Of a stretch of 41,433 bases of DNA, positions 1-8,152 are shown piece after piece. The stretch is from NCBI GenBank assembly GCA_004347965.1, contig QNVF01000004.1:1-41433 (forward strand), written 5' to 3'. The notes beneath the pieces are model-generated. The model was not told where the DNA came from, ran no database searches, and was given only the letters and a program-made list of their open reading frames with translations. Position numbers and translations under genes: made by a program. Numbering within the stretch: position 1 is the first letter of the stretch; each line of letters opens with the position of its first letter. Origin of the DNA: Candidatus Nezhaarchaeota archaeon WYZ-LMO8 (GTDB taxonomy: Archaea > Thermoproteota > Methanomethylicia > Nezhaarchaeales > WYZ-LMO8).

Positions 1-299
1 ATAAGAGAGTGAAATTGTATTAGTAACCTTCTTGCTAATAATGGCTGTAGATTCGATGTTTTTGCATAGAGACTTACCGAGCAACATAACACCAAGTGTA
101 AATGATTCAAGAAGCATTTAAAGCGGATAGGGCACTGAAGCATTAGTTTAAAGTACTCTACCATCATTTTCGGCAGCTTCAACACTAATGAGCAAAAATG
201 TTGTGACAAGTACGTAGCCACTTAATTTCGTATGAGTATCGACAGCCATACCTAGAAGATACATGAAAAAGTAGAAGATGCTGAGATGTCGACTCACAC
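1..299. other. Left-edge intergenic stretch, no gene seen
   Basis: No open frame of useful length and no tRNA-like or repeat structure is visible. The stretch lies 3' of the minus-strand cyclase gene and may hold the end or control region of a gene outside the window. Confidence 0.5.
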
Positions 300-1079
300 T
301 TACTCTTCAATTATTGCAACGGCTCTACACCATGCCGCAGATGCACGAGCTATCTTTATTGGAAAGCAAGCTACCTTGAATCCGTGGGGTCTTGGAACCT
401 TATCCAGGTTCGCTAGCTTCTCAATGTGACAGTACTCCTTCGTTATGGCTGCAAAGTGCGCTGGCCATATTACCCTGCCGTCTCTAGTTCGCTTGTAATC
501 ATCCGCCATGTACTTAAATGGCCTATCGAATGTGTAGGCATCAATGCCCATGACCTTGACGCCCTGCTCGACCAACCATAAGGTAGCTTCCATTGACATC
601 CCAGGCTGCTCGAAGTACTCCGGTGTCCCAGCATATTTATCACGGCCAGTCATTATGAGGACTATGTCATATGGCTTTATTGTGTACCCAATCTTGTCCA
701 GTACTCCCTTTAAGTCATCAACAGTGATGTACTCTCCAGGCTTCTTATGCCTAAGGTCCAAGATTACTCCATCAGAGTAGCACCATTCCAACGGCACCTG
801 ATCTATGGTCCTAGCGAGCTTACCCTCCGATATGGGGTGAAAATGCCACGGAGCGTCTAAGTGTGTACCCGTATGCGTTATGGCACTTACCTCCTCGATG
901 GACCATCCAAGTCCTCCAGAGTACACTAGGTCTCGTGGGTCCACTCCAAGCAGTCTTTGCATATCGATTGCCCCTTCTCTATGATCTACATACCTGATTT
1001 TTGGCCTATACAGCTCTGGCTCTAATGGAGAATTATGCTCAATCGGCAAACTTAAATCGATTATCTTGACCCTCCCCAT
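300..1079 (-). CDS. Cyclase-family (kynurenine-formamidase-like) metal hydrolase
   Basis: The 259-residue protein belongs to the cyclase family, metal-dependent amide or lactone hydrolases that include bacterial kynurenine formamidase. The hallmark H-x-G-T-H-x-D-x-P-x-H motif is complete, with His69, His73, Asp75 and His79 as expected metal ligands. It starts at ATG 1079 with the typical N-terminus (RVKIIDLSLPIEHNSP), and the length fits the family. No signal peptide is present, so it is probably cytoplasmic. It stands alone on the minus strand with no tryptophan-degradation gene nearby, so the substrate is unknown; members also act on cyclic amides, lactones or isatin. The family call is firm and the specificity is not. 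Confidence 0.88.
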   Translation of the reverse strand: MGRVKIIDLSLPIEHNSPLEPELYRPKIRYVDHREGAIDMQRLLGVDPRDLVYSGGLGWSIEEVSAITHTGTHLDAPWHFHPISEGKLARTIDQVPLEWCYSDGVILDLRHKKPGEYITVDDLKGVLDKIGYTIKPYDIVLIMTGRDKYAGTPEYFEQPGMSMEATLWLVEQGVKVMGIDAYTFDRPFKYMADDYKRTRDGRVIWPAHFAAITKEYCHIEKLANLDKVPRPHGFKVACFPIKIARASAAWCRAVAIIEE

Positions 1080-1488
1080 TACCCCAACACCAATTAGTTG
1101 TTATGCGTAGTGTAATGGTATAACAATTGCGCAAGCTCGATGAGAACCGGCACCATGCTCTGCAAAGCCTATTGATGGCGTGAGTAATTGGCTATAAAGC
1201 TCGGCTATTTGCTGTAGGCTAGACCTTAACCTGTCTCTAAGTGGGATTATGATGTGATTGCGAGTTAATTGCATGCTTGTATAGTGCAAGGGGTTAAAGC
1301 TAATCAATGCGCTATGGTCTTCCTTAAATGTAGAAGCCTTAGAACTTCGAAGATTCACCACGATGTATTATCACAAAATGCCGCTTCCAACGATTAAACA
1401 CCCCGACGATTAAACAAAGACACTGGCTTCGTATAACGACGATACTGTGATTAACTTAATAATACCTCTCAACTAAGATATTGAGGGG
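1080..1488. promoter_or_regulatory. Divergent intergenic region with direct repeat and TATA-like box
   Basis: The 409 bases separate the divergent cyclase and flavodiiron genes. A 10-bp direct repeat CGATTAAACA occurs at 1391-1400 and 1407-1416 (16-bp period). A TATA-like stretch CTTAATAATA at 1455-1464 sits about 25 nt before the flavodiiron start, implying a very short leader. An open frame at 1101-1361 on the minus strand has no recognisable family and is not called. Confidence 0.4.
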
Positions 1489-2676
1489 ATGTCCACGTCC
1501 TCTCTTAGGAGTTTTGAGCTAGTAAAGGATGTTTACTGGGTTGGAGCTAGAGATGTTAGTAGGAGACTGTTCGACTCACTGATTCCGTTGCCTCTCGGCA
1601 CTTCCTACAACTCGTACCTTATCGTTGATGAGTCCATAGCGCTAATCGACACCGTTAACCCCGGTTTTGAGGATGAGTTAATTGGTAGAATTCGAAGCGT
1701 AACTGATCCAAGCAGAATAGACTACGTAATCATGAACCATGCAGAACCAGATCACGCTGGTGCTATTCCAGCAGTATTAAGTATAGCTCCTAGAGCTAAG
1801 TTAGTTACAACGTCGACTGGAGCTAGGATGGCTAAGCTCTTCTATAAAGTACCAGAAAATAGAGTACAGGTGGTTAAGGATGGAGACTCAATAACTTTGG
1901 GTAAGAGGGTTTTGAAGTTCATCGAGGCCCCTATGTTGCACTGGCCTGAAACCATGTTCACTTACCTGCTTGAGGATAAGATACTCTTCACATGCGACTT
2001 CTTCGGTGCTCACGTAGCTCAGGGATTGTGGAGCGAGGATGTTGATGGTATAGCAACGCATGCGCAAAGGTATTTTGGGGAAATAATGATGCCCTTTAGA
2101 GCCAACGCGCTAAGCGCTTTGAAGAAGATCTCCGAGCTAGAGGTAAACATGATAGCACCATCGCATGGCCCAATATACAGGGAACCTAAAGAGATCATTG
2201 ATAGGTACTGGAAGTGGGCGCGTGGCGAAGTAGAGAAGAAGGTTGTTATAGCGTACGTATCTATGTGGGGCTACACTAGAAATATCGTTAAATTGTTCTC
2301 AGACGAGTTAGCTTCGGAAGGTATCAACGTGGTCCTCCATGACTTAGTCGTAGCGGACTTAGGTGATCTAGCAAAGGATTTAGTGGATTCAAGCGCTGTG
2401 GTCATAGCGACCCCTACAGTCATCACGCAGGCTCATCCATTAGCACTTCAGTTCGCTTACTTAGCTAAGCTACTTAGAGCTCCTACGAAGTACGCAGTCG
2501 TAATAGTCCTATACGCTTGGGGGAGCAATGCAGATAAGCAACTCGAAGAAGTGCTCAAAGACGCTAAGATCGAGTTAGTGGGGTCCATAAAGATCAACGT
2601 TGTACCTGACGTACAAGCCGCAAATAACCTGAAGGTGCTCGCTAAAGAGCTCGCTAAGAGAGTAATGTCGGGTTAA
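1489..2676 (+). CDS. fprA: A-type flavoprotein / flavodiiron protein (FprA family)
   Basis: The 395-residue protein has an N-terminal metallo-beta-lactamase diiron domain (about 1-245) and a C-terminal flavodoxin domain (about 252-393). All diiron ligands are visible: His84, Glu86, Asp88 and His89 (HAEPDHAG), then His151 (LHWPE), Asp170 (CDFFGAH) and His226 (PSHGP). An FMN phosphate loop follows (SMWGYTRN). Family members reduce O2 to water, often with F420H2 in methanogenic archaea, or reduce NO. The role here is probably oxygen detoxification in an anaerobe. The ATG at 1489 directly follows a GAGGGG run and lies about 25 nt after a TATA-like box, so the mRNA may be nearly leaderless. The electron donor cannot be told from sequence. 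Confidence 0.93.
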   Translation: MSTSSLRSFELVKDVYWVGARDVSRRLFDSLIPLPLGTSYNSYLIVDESIALIDTVNPGFEDELIGRIRSVTDPSRIDYVIMNHAEPDHAGAIPAVLSIAPRAKLVTTSTGARMAKLFYKVPENRVQVVKDGDSITLGKRVLKFIEAPMLHWPETMFTYLLEDKILFTCDFFGAHVAQGLWSEDVDGIATHAQRYFGEIMMPFRANALSALKKISELEVNMIAPSHGPIYREPKEIIDRYWKWARGEVEKKVVIAYVSMWGYTRNIVKLFSDELASEGINVVLHDLVVADLGDLAKDLVDSSAVVIATPTVITQAHPLALQFAYLAKLLRAPTKYAVVIVLYAWGSNADKQLEEVLKDAKIELVGSIKINVVPDVQAANNLKVLAKELAKRVMSG

Positions 2677-2995
2677 GCGGTTATAGTCACTTAAGAGAGT
2701 CTAACGTAATTTCATCAATAATAAATAGGGTCTTAGTCGAGTCCCCCAACCGTGCATCGCTCTCAATACCTCTAAAGTTCAGCGTCTCACACAGCATCTA
2801 CATCTTCTTATCACCCTTGCTTAACTTATTTTATGTAACGCTGTTGATGCTCCGTGGCTCATTCGATTAGGGAGTCCTTGAGTCCCTCTTAGAAAGGAGG
2901 GTAATGTCGTTAACCCTCAAATCCCTTACGGTTTTGTTTAACAAAAGGGCAGATTTAAATAGCAAGTGCTGCCCTCTACTTGCGAGGCTAAAAAA
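2677..2995. promoter_or_regulatory. Intergenic region with palindrome and promoter of the metalloprotease
   Basis: No gene is seen. A near-perfect palindrome TTTTGTTTAACAAAA (2932-2946, 7-bp arms, 1-nt centre) lies just ahead of a TATA box TTTAAAT (2954-2960). The predicted transcription start is near 2981-2984, followed by a GAGG ribosome site (2984-2987) and TTG at 2996. The palindrome sits where an archaeal regulator could block or recruit TBP/TFB. A small CCCTC/GAGGG hairpin lies near 2884-2902. Confidence 0.5.
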
Positions 2996-3784
2996 TTGAG
3001 GAAGCTAGTCCTAACGCTATTGATAGCGCTTTTGATTCTGTCTTCTACGCTTCACATAGCCTCAGCGATGGCTATGAGTAACGAGGATGATATGCCGAAG
3101 GAGTGGCTTGGGAGGAGGAAGGTCGTCGATAGGCTTGGAAGGTACACGAGGATTGCAATTATACACTACGTGGTGGACATAGGAGACCCAGATAGAGACG
3201 GTGCTGCTGACGGCTATGAGTTAATAGGAGTGCGTTGGAATCTTAGCAAGTATCTTAACGGCGTCCCCTACACAATAAATCCAAGCGGTGGAGTTAAGCT
3301 GGGGTTGAAGGAGACCTTAGTAGTGAATGAGATAAGACAAGCTGTGGAAGCTTGGGATCAAGTGGTCTCTGCTGAGCTATTCAACGACAATCCGCGAATC
3401 GATTATAAAGCTAAGGCTAGTATAGGAGCTCCTGATTTTAAGAACGTTATCACGTGGGGGCGTAGTCAGCCAGGTATTGTGGCGTACACGGTAATATGGT
3501 ACGACTCTTCCACTAGGGAGATAGTTGATGCGGACATAGTGCTTAACTCCTACTACAAGTGGGGGATAGCGGATGGAAATGAAACGACGATAGACTTCAC
3601 CAATAAATTCGATATTAGAAACGTAATGACGCACGAAGCTGGCCACTTCATTGGGCTAGACGACCTCTACGATCCGGAGTACTGGGCAATGACCATGTAC
3701 GGCTACACAAGCTACGGTGAAGAGATAAAACGTTCACTAGAGCCTGGGGACATAGCAGGAGCTCGAGCTATCTACGGTGAATAA
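2996..3784 (+). CDS. Secreted zinc metalloprotease, matrixin/snapalysin-like
   Basis: This is a metzincin-type protease with zinc motif HEAGHFIGLDD, which fits HExxHxxGxxD with Asp as third ligand, as in snapalysin-like proteases, rather than the usual His. A Met-turn candidate (AMTMYGY) follows, and a matrixin-like DADIVLN strand precedes it. An acidic DIGDPDRDGAADGYE loop near the N-terminus resembles a calcium-binding loop. The frame is open from GTG 2966, but I prefer TTG 2996: it has a GAGG site 8 nt upstream, lies after the predicted transcription start, and gives a clean signal peptide (RKLVLTLLIALLILSS, cleavage near ASA). The product is about 262 residues and exported. A strong hairpin overlaps its stop codon. 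The substrate is unknown. Confidence 0.8.
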   Translation: MRKLVLTLLIALLILSSTLHIASAMAMSNEDDMPKEWLGRRKVVDRLGRYTRIAIIHYVVDIGDPDRDGAADGYELIGVRWNLSKYLNGVPYTINPSGGVKLGLKETLVVNEIRQAVEAWDQVVSAELFNDNPRIDYKAKASIGAPDFKNVITWGRSQPGIVAYTVIWYDSSTREIVDADIVLNSYYKWGIADGNETTIDFTNKFDIRNVMTHEAGHFIGLDDLYDPEYWAMTMYGYTSYGEEIKRSLEPGDIAGARAIYGE

Positions 3785-3838
3785 AAAACTACTAACATAC
3801 CTCCATGCTTTATGGAGGTATGTTAGTAGTTTTTTATT
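3780..3838. terminator. Perfect 27-bp inverted repeat (bidirectional terminator candidate)
   Basis: Arms 3780-3806 and 3812-3838 are perfect reverse complements around a 5-nt loop. The hairpin begins inside the last sense codon of the protease gene, covers its stop codon, and ends in a T6 run (3830-3835). The matching A6 run on the other arm gives the same signal on the minus strand. Archaeal termination needs mainly T-runs, so such a long perfect stem is unusual. Confidence 0.65.
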
Positions 3839-4177
3839 ATTGAAATTACAGAACGCTAAATAGCATGTAAGGAAACTCTTTAATATCGCAGTTTTCGAAG
3901 GCTGCCTCATCGAGAGACACGCCAAGCTTCGAGTGAGACTAGGATCTCTATCGACGAGACACGTGGAAGAGAAGATATGCTTGGAAATACAACCGTGTTG
4001 TACGATCTCGAAAGCTTAAAAGCGCGAAGCCAATGCATGACGAAAGATTTGATGAAGCTTTAACCCCCTTTACTCTTCTTTCGTAAAGAATATAAATGTG
4101 GAGGTCGCCATGACGCTTTGGTGCACAGTCGTTGCCTGAAGATAGGATTAAAGTCGGGCGAATAGTCTCCAAACGTA
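3839..4177. other. Intergenic stretch with no gene recognised
   Basis: Together with the hairpin this leaves about 390 bases between genes. A minus-strand open frame at 3948-4172 has no known motif, an implausible composition and no clear ribosome site, so it is not called. No tRNA or repeat is seen. Confidence 0.4.
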
Positions 4178-4210
4178 TTGGACGAGTTGGTAGAATTAAG
4201 GTGCGAGCTA

Positions 4211-4654
4211 ATGGCGGTGAGACTAAGGCTTAAAATCGTAGTAGATGAGAAAGCAACTGAGACTGTAGCCCTGCTAAACAGCGGTTATGAGGCCCCAACC
4301 CCTCAACTGCTCATCCCAATAAGCTTGGCTGCCAAGCTTAAGCTTTGGCCGCCAATTGAAGCTTCAGAGGTTATTCTCGACACTGCGGGTGGTCCGTTAA
4401 GAGCTTGGTTTTACCCCATGAAGGCTAAGGTTAGCATGATCGCTGAAGACGTGCATGGGAGGGGGGCGACTGCTGACGTAGTAGTCTCTTCTCTAGCTGA
4501 CGAACCTCTCATCAACGACAAGCTTGCAGATGAACTTGAGATAGCAGTAGGATCGTTTGGAAGAGGTCGATGGAGGTTTACGCGGGAGCCTAAGGAGAAG
4601 CTTAGAAGAAGTGAGAGAATAATCCAAATGCCTATTTCCAATGAAGGGTCTTGA
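4211..4654 (+). CDS. Retropepsin-fold-like protein with degenerate active site
   Basis: A short beta-rich protein resembles clan AA (retropepsin-like) domains. It has a strand followed by LLNSGYEAPTPQLLIP where active proteases have D-[TS]-G, then an ILDTAGGPLRAW hairpin and a late VVSSLADEPLINDKLADEL segment like the usual hydrophobic-Gly/helix region. Asn replaces the catalytic Asp, so proteolysis is unlikely unless the motif is misplaced. The frame is open from TTG 4178 (158 residues). ATG 4211 is preferred because AAGGTG at 4198-4203 is well spaced, giving 147 residues. The charged C-terminal tail is poorly conserved in character. A short open frame overlaps its stop codon. The function is unknown. 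Confidence 0.55.
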   Translation: MAVRLRLKIVVDEKATETVALLNSGYEAPTPQLLIPISLAAKLKLWPPIEASEVILDTAGGPLRAWFYPMKAKVSMIAEDVHGRGATADVVVSSLADEPLINDKLADELEIAVGSFGRGRWRFTREPKEKLRRSERIIQMPISNEGS

Positions 4655-4833
4655 TAGCACGTCAATGGTTTAAAGTTAAAATTAAAAACAAAAGCGTAGC
4701 TAGTGTTTTCATGAACGTGCCCATCATTTTAAGTAACATGCTAGCTACATACCCTAGCTACACTAGAGCGGAATTAGAGGAACGTATAAGAATATGGAGA
4801 TTGAGACCTCATAGCCCTTTTCATACTAAGTGA
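4651..4833 (+). CDS. Possible small protein of unknown function
   Basis: A 60-residue open frame starts at TTG 4651, overlapping the stop of the preceding gene (TTGA), which would allow translational coupling. The product is basic, with a hydrophobic middle (VPIILSNMLATY) and a charged helix (RAELEERIRIW). I recognise no family. It could be a small partner of the retropepsin-like protein, a remnant, or chance. Confidence 0.28.
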   Translation: MIARQWFKVKIKNKSVASVFMNVPIILSNMLATYPSYTRAELEERIRIWRLRPHSPFHTK

Positions 4834-4868
4834 ATGTAGCCCTAAGCCTTTCTATGCGCAACCTAATG

Positions 4869-5810
4869 TCAAGGTCCTAAAATCACCATTAAGATGTATG
4901 ATAAAGCCACGAGTATGGCTGTATACAACATTATCGCACCAATCACATCCCTCATACTCTTTGGATGACCTCCCACGATCTTCATAGGTAACATTATGAG
5001 CTTAGTTAGCGGTCTTGGTAGTGGTATCATAAATGGAGTTCTTTTGCGATATTCCTCATACCTTTCTCCATGCTTTTTAACTATCTCGATTTCTTCGAAG
5101 AGGGCTATCCCTATCACAATCATCGTCGATACGAGCCAGATAAGTGCTGGAGGGGTTGCAAGCGCTCCTTTTACGTAGGTCTTGTAGCTCACGAATATCA
5201 AGAGCCCATAACTCCAGAGAATGAAGCCGAGATACTGAGGATGTCTACTGTACTTGTAAATCCAGAAGTCTATCAGCTCATAACCCTTAAACCTTCCATA
5301 AAGCCACGTGGTTGCAGCTAATGAGAAGACTAGTAGCCCGATGAACGTGATTACCATCCCTATAAGGGGTGCGTATGGGATGACCGAGATCGGTATGTAC
5401 ACTATACACCCCAACTTTAAGATTGAAGGAGAGAATTCAAGTATTGGTAGCCAGAGAGCCCTTAAAGCTCCTAAACCAGTAAGAAAGAACATTGCAAACG
5501 CGAAGTAACCGAAGGTTGGAAGATATAGGGCTAGAGATCCTAAGAAGGTTAAGGCACTCTTTTTATTTATGAAGCCCAAGACTATTATAGTGATGGTTAC
5601 CGTTAGTGATGCATACCCAATAGGTCTTAGCGTGCTAAGCATCTTCTCTATTGCTTCAACATCGAAGAAGACTTCGGGGAAGTATTGGTGAAGCACCTTG
5701 TCTAAGAAGTTTGGTACCTCAAAGGTCAAGTAAAAAAGAGTAATCGTGAGCAAAACTGATAACACAATAGCACTCGCAAACCCCTTTCCATACATCTTAT
5801 TTAAAGCCAC
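4869..5810 (-). CDS. Membrane methyltransferase, isoprenylcysteine/phospholipid methyltransferase type
   Basis: The 313-residue integral membrane protein has about seven hydrophobic segments. The C-terminal third carries the family signature YSRHPQYLGFILW (RHPxYxG) and then EEIEIVKKHGERYEEYRKRTPFMIP, matching the ExxLxxxxGxxYxxYxxxvPxxiP pattern of SAM-dependent isoprenylcysteine carboxyl methyltransferases, PEMT and NnrU-like proteins. A final hydrophobic helix follows. Archaea carry several such enzymes of unknown target, which may be membrane lipids, quinones or prenylated molecules. It is monocistronic with an ATG start at 5810. The methyltransferase fold is likely; the substrate is not inferable. 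Confidence 0.72.
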   Translation of the reverse strand: MALNKMYGKGFASAIVLSVLLTITLFYLTFEVPNFLDKVLHQYFPEVFFDVEAIEKMLSTLRPIGYASLTVTITIIVLGFINKKSALTFLGSLALYLPTFGYFAFAMFFLTGLGALRALWLPILEFSPSILKLGCIVYIPISVIPYAPLIGMVITFIGLLVFSLAATTWLYGRFKGYELIDFWIYKYSRHPQYLGFILWSYGLLIFVSYKTYVKGALATPPALIWLVSTMIVIGIALFEEIEIVKKHGERYEEYRKRTPFMIPLPRPLTKLIMLPMKIVGGHPKSMRDVIGAIMLYTAILVALSYILMVILGP

Positions 5811-6318
5811 ATGTCATACACTATTCTAGAACGCTTAAAGCTTACGAAAAGCTTCATCGAGACCTAGAAGTTCATAAGGAGAGGATATCAATTTGATATC
5901 TTCACAGGAAAATAGGGGTCCTTCTACGTTAACAGTTTAAACGTCATGTGTACTGTCTCAACTATTATCTCTCAGTCGTTTTTGTGTGCGACTCTAAAGA
6001 TGGTGTTTCCCTACTTATAACCCTTCTTCGTTAAACCACTACGCACCCCAAAGTCCTAAAAAATGGCTCATGGAGACTACTCGCTATCATTAATGGTCTT
6101 CTGCATACCTATTATCTAAACCATACTAACGCTTATCTGACGAACTGACCTACAGCGTTTTTCATTTAGAGCGAGATTTAGAAGCGGAACCCTGGGTGTC
6201 ACGCTCTTTAGTGAGCTTTAGCATCTTATATACGGTACGTAGAGCTTAGTTCGCTCATGGATTCTAGCTGAAGCTCAAGCTAATGATTTACGTGGCTTGC
6301 AACATGTAAAAAAGAGGT
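5811..6318. other. 508-bp intergenic region with an 8-bp palindrome
   Basis: No coding frame or RNA gene is recognised. A perfect palindrome GATATCAATTTGATATC (5884-5900, 8-bp arms around one base) lies about 75 nt upstream of the minus-strand membrane methyltransferase start and could be an operator. The remainder is unremarkable. Confidence 0.4.
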
Positions 6319-7794
6319 TTATGGTAAAGTGCATTTACTGAGGTATGGCCACAAGCAGTCGCTCCACGCTTCTACATGGTATGTTACCCAACCAACACTG
6401 CTTGGAAGAGAGTACTGCATTCCACCAGGCCAGCAGTGCCCTCCACCGATAATCTCGAAGTACACCACCTGTACACCACCAACTCCCCCACTATAGACGT
6501 AACGGACAACAGCTGTGCGCTCACCTGTTGGTGGCCAGTAAACTCCCTTAGCTTTTGGATCCGGCCAGAAGGTTACTTCTGGTGTACGACTACAATTGAA
6601 TTGCTCTACTAAGTAGGTGACGGCCTTGCGGGCACGGAGGTGTTCATCGAATGGAGCGCCAAATAGCAATTCGTACGTGCCAGCAGTTATAACGAAAGTC
6701 ATGGGTCTCGGGAACTTCACTCCTGCATCAGCTAATGCAGCGAGAGATAGAGCTCCACTTATTATCCCCACGGCGGCAATTTTATGAGGTAAGTAGAGAG
6801 CGAGGTAAGTCGCCATCATTCCGCCAGCTGAAATCCCTACAACGTAAACGCGCTTAGTGTCTATGTTGTACTTCTCGCTCATCACATCGATCAGCTTAGA
6901 GATGAAGTTGACGTCTATGGTCACGTTAGCGCCAGCAACAACTCCTGGTATGTTCCATATGTAGCCGTAGCTGTCTGGGCATACTAGGATGAAGCCGAAC
7001 TTCTCAGCATAATCGTCAGCGCCCAATAAGTTAGCTAAGCCGCACGACCACGCTCCGTGAAGCGAGATTACGAGCGGCATGCGTTGAGTTCCATTGTAGT
7101 ATGAGGGTACGTAGTAGTGGTATGTCCTATTTAATCCATCAACAACTATTCGCTCGGACTTGTACGTACCAGGCTGATTGAATAGGTCTTTGTAGCGTGG
7201 ATCAGTTAGGGGGGTAGCGTTAGGATATAGGTATGGGAGTAGTGGGGTCATCACGGTCACATTCGTGGTCACTATCAATAGCTTAGGATCTGTACAGTAC
7301 ACCCCATAGGGAAGGCTGACAGTCGCCGTCGCTCTATATACTCCAGCTGTGTAAGGAGAGTACTTGTACTCTGGGAAGAGAGGGTCAGTTATAGAGGTCC
7401 AGTTTAGTGTTGACACAACCTTCGAGCCATTGCTCAATATCACGTTAGCGGTTTTAGGTAGCTTCGCCAACACCCCCTCAAGTGGAGTGAGCCATTCGAC
7501 TGTGACGTTTGCTACAGGTTCAACCCCAACAACGTAGACAGGAGCCTTAGCTGCCTTAACCGCCTCATCAATGGCTTTGGCAATCTCATCTTTAAGTGCC
7601 TTTATAGCACTAATGGCTTCTTTCTTAATTTCCTCGATAGCTTTAGATGCTTCTTCTCTTAGTGCTTCTTCAACAACCATCCTCTCTGCGGTTGCAGTCG
7701 TGTAGCCATAATAATAGCTTAGGTATGAAGCTAAGGCTAAGCATAGAACAACTACAATAAGAAGTAGCAATATCCTAGTCCTCTTCATATCCAA
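6319..7794 (-). CDS. Membrane-anchored CE1/PHB-depolymerase-type esterase
   Basis: The 491-residue protein has an N-terminal uncleaved signal or anchor (about 7-28), a charged Ala/Glu/Lys coiled coil (about 38-83), a beta-rich Asn-glycosylation-rich region (about 90-195) and a C-terminal alpha/beta hydrolase of the LpqC/poly(3-hydroxybutyrate) depolymerase/feruloyl esterase group. Visible signatures are LVISLHG (oxyanion strand, His246), the nucleophile elbow GISAGG (Ser322) and GGGHCWPGG (catalytic His453). The acid is probably near residues 375-383. The topology places the catalytic domain outside the cell on a stalk. Relatives cleave acetyl or feruloyl esters on polysaccharides, or polyesters. 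Link to the downstream O-demethylation island is speculative. ATG 7794 is the first start and gives the full anchor. Confidence 0.82.
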   Translation of the reverse strand: MDMKRTRILLLLIVVVLCLALASYLSYYYGYTTATAERMVVEEALREEASKAIEEIKKEAISAIKALKDEIAKAIDEAVKAAKAPVYVVGVEPVANVTVEWLTPLEGVLAKLPKTANVILSNGSKVVSTLNWTSITDPLFPEYKYSPYTAGVYRATATVSLPYGVYCTDPKLLIVTTNVTVMTPLLPYLYPNATPLTDPRYKDLFNQPGTYKSERIVVDGLNRTYHYYVPSYYNGTQRMPLVISLHGAWSCGLANLLGADDYAEKFGFILVCPDSYGYIWNIPGVVAGANVTIDVNFISKLIDVMSEKYNIDTKRVYVVGISAGGMMATYLALYLPHKIAAVGIISGALSLAALADAGVKFPRPMTFVITAGTYELLFGAPFDEHLRARKAVTYLVEQFNCSRTPEVTFWPDPKAKGVYWPPTGERTAVVRYVYSGGVGGVQVVYFEIIGGGHCWPGGMQYSLPSSVGWVTYHVEAWSDCLWPYLSKCTLP

Positions 7795-8152
7795 ATCCTC
7801 GCATCTACGTCTATTGCCTAGACTATTTTTAGTATCATTCCTGATAATTTAGGTTTTACGCTTATAGATGTATCAATCGAGGTCGTAGTTGCACCATGAT
7901 GAATGTCGTCCATATCCCTGCTATATCGTAAAGTTGCACGTAGATGTCGTAGTAGTGGTATTAATAGTACTAGCCAAGTCTACGTCCCATTATGAGGACA
8001 TCGAGTTGTCCTACCGATATTCGTCTTCAGAGACCTTTTACAGTGAAAGGTTAAGCCTTTGAAGGCCAGAATAACTTATGTTGTCCCTCATGGAGAAGGC
8101 ACAAAAAATTTTAAAATTCAAACAAAGTAAGCGATGTTAGGGTGGCAACTAT
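7795..8152. promoter_or_regulatory. Divergent promoter region of esterase and acyl-CoA dehydrogenase
   Basis: The 358 bases lie between divergent genes. For the plus gene there is an A/T block TTTTAAAATT (about 8110-8119) and an AGGGTGG ribosome site (8139-8145) seven bases before ATG 8153. No gene or RNA is recognised in the rest. Confidence 0.45.

Noticed and set aside
1101-1361. 86-residue minus-strand open frame between cyclase and flavodiiron genes
   Set aside because: No known motif, no clear ribosome site, and it occupies the divergent promoter region.
3948-4172. 74-residue minus-strand open frame
   Set aside because: Composition is not protein-like, there is no family signal, and it lies in a spacer before the retropepsin-like gene.
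5811-6318. tRNA or other stable RNA in the longest gene-free stretch
   Set aside because: No cloverleaf, TTCGA-type T-arm or conserved RNA pattern could be found by eye.
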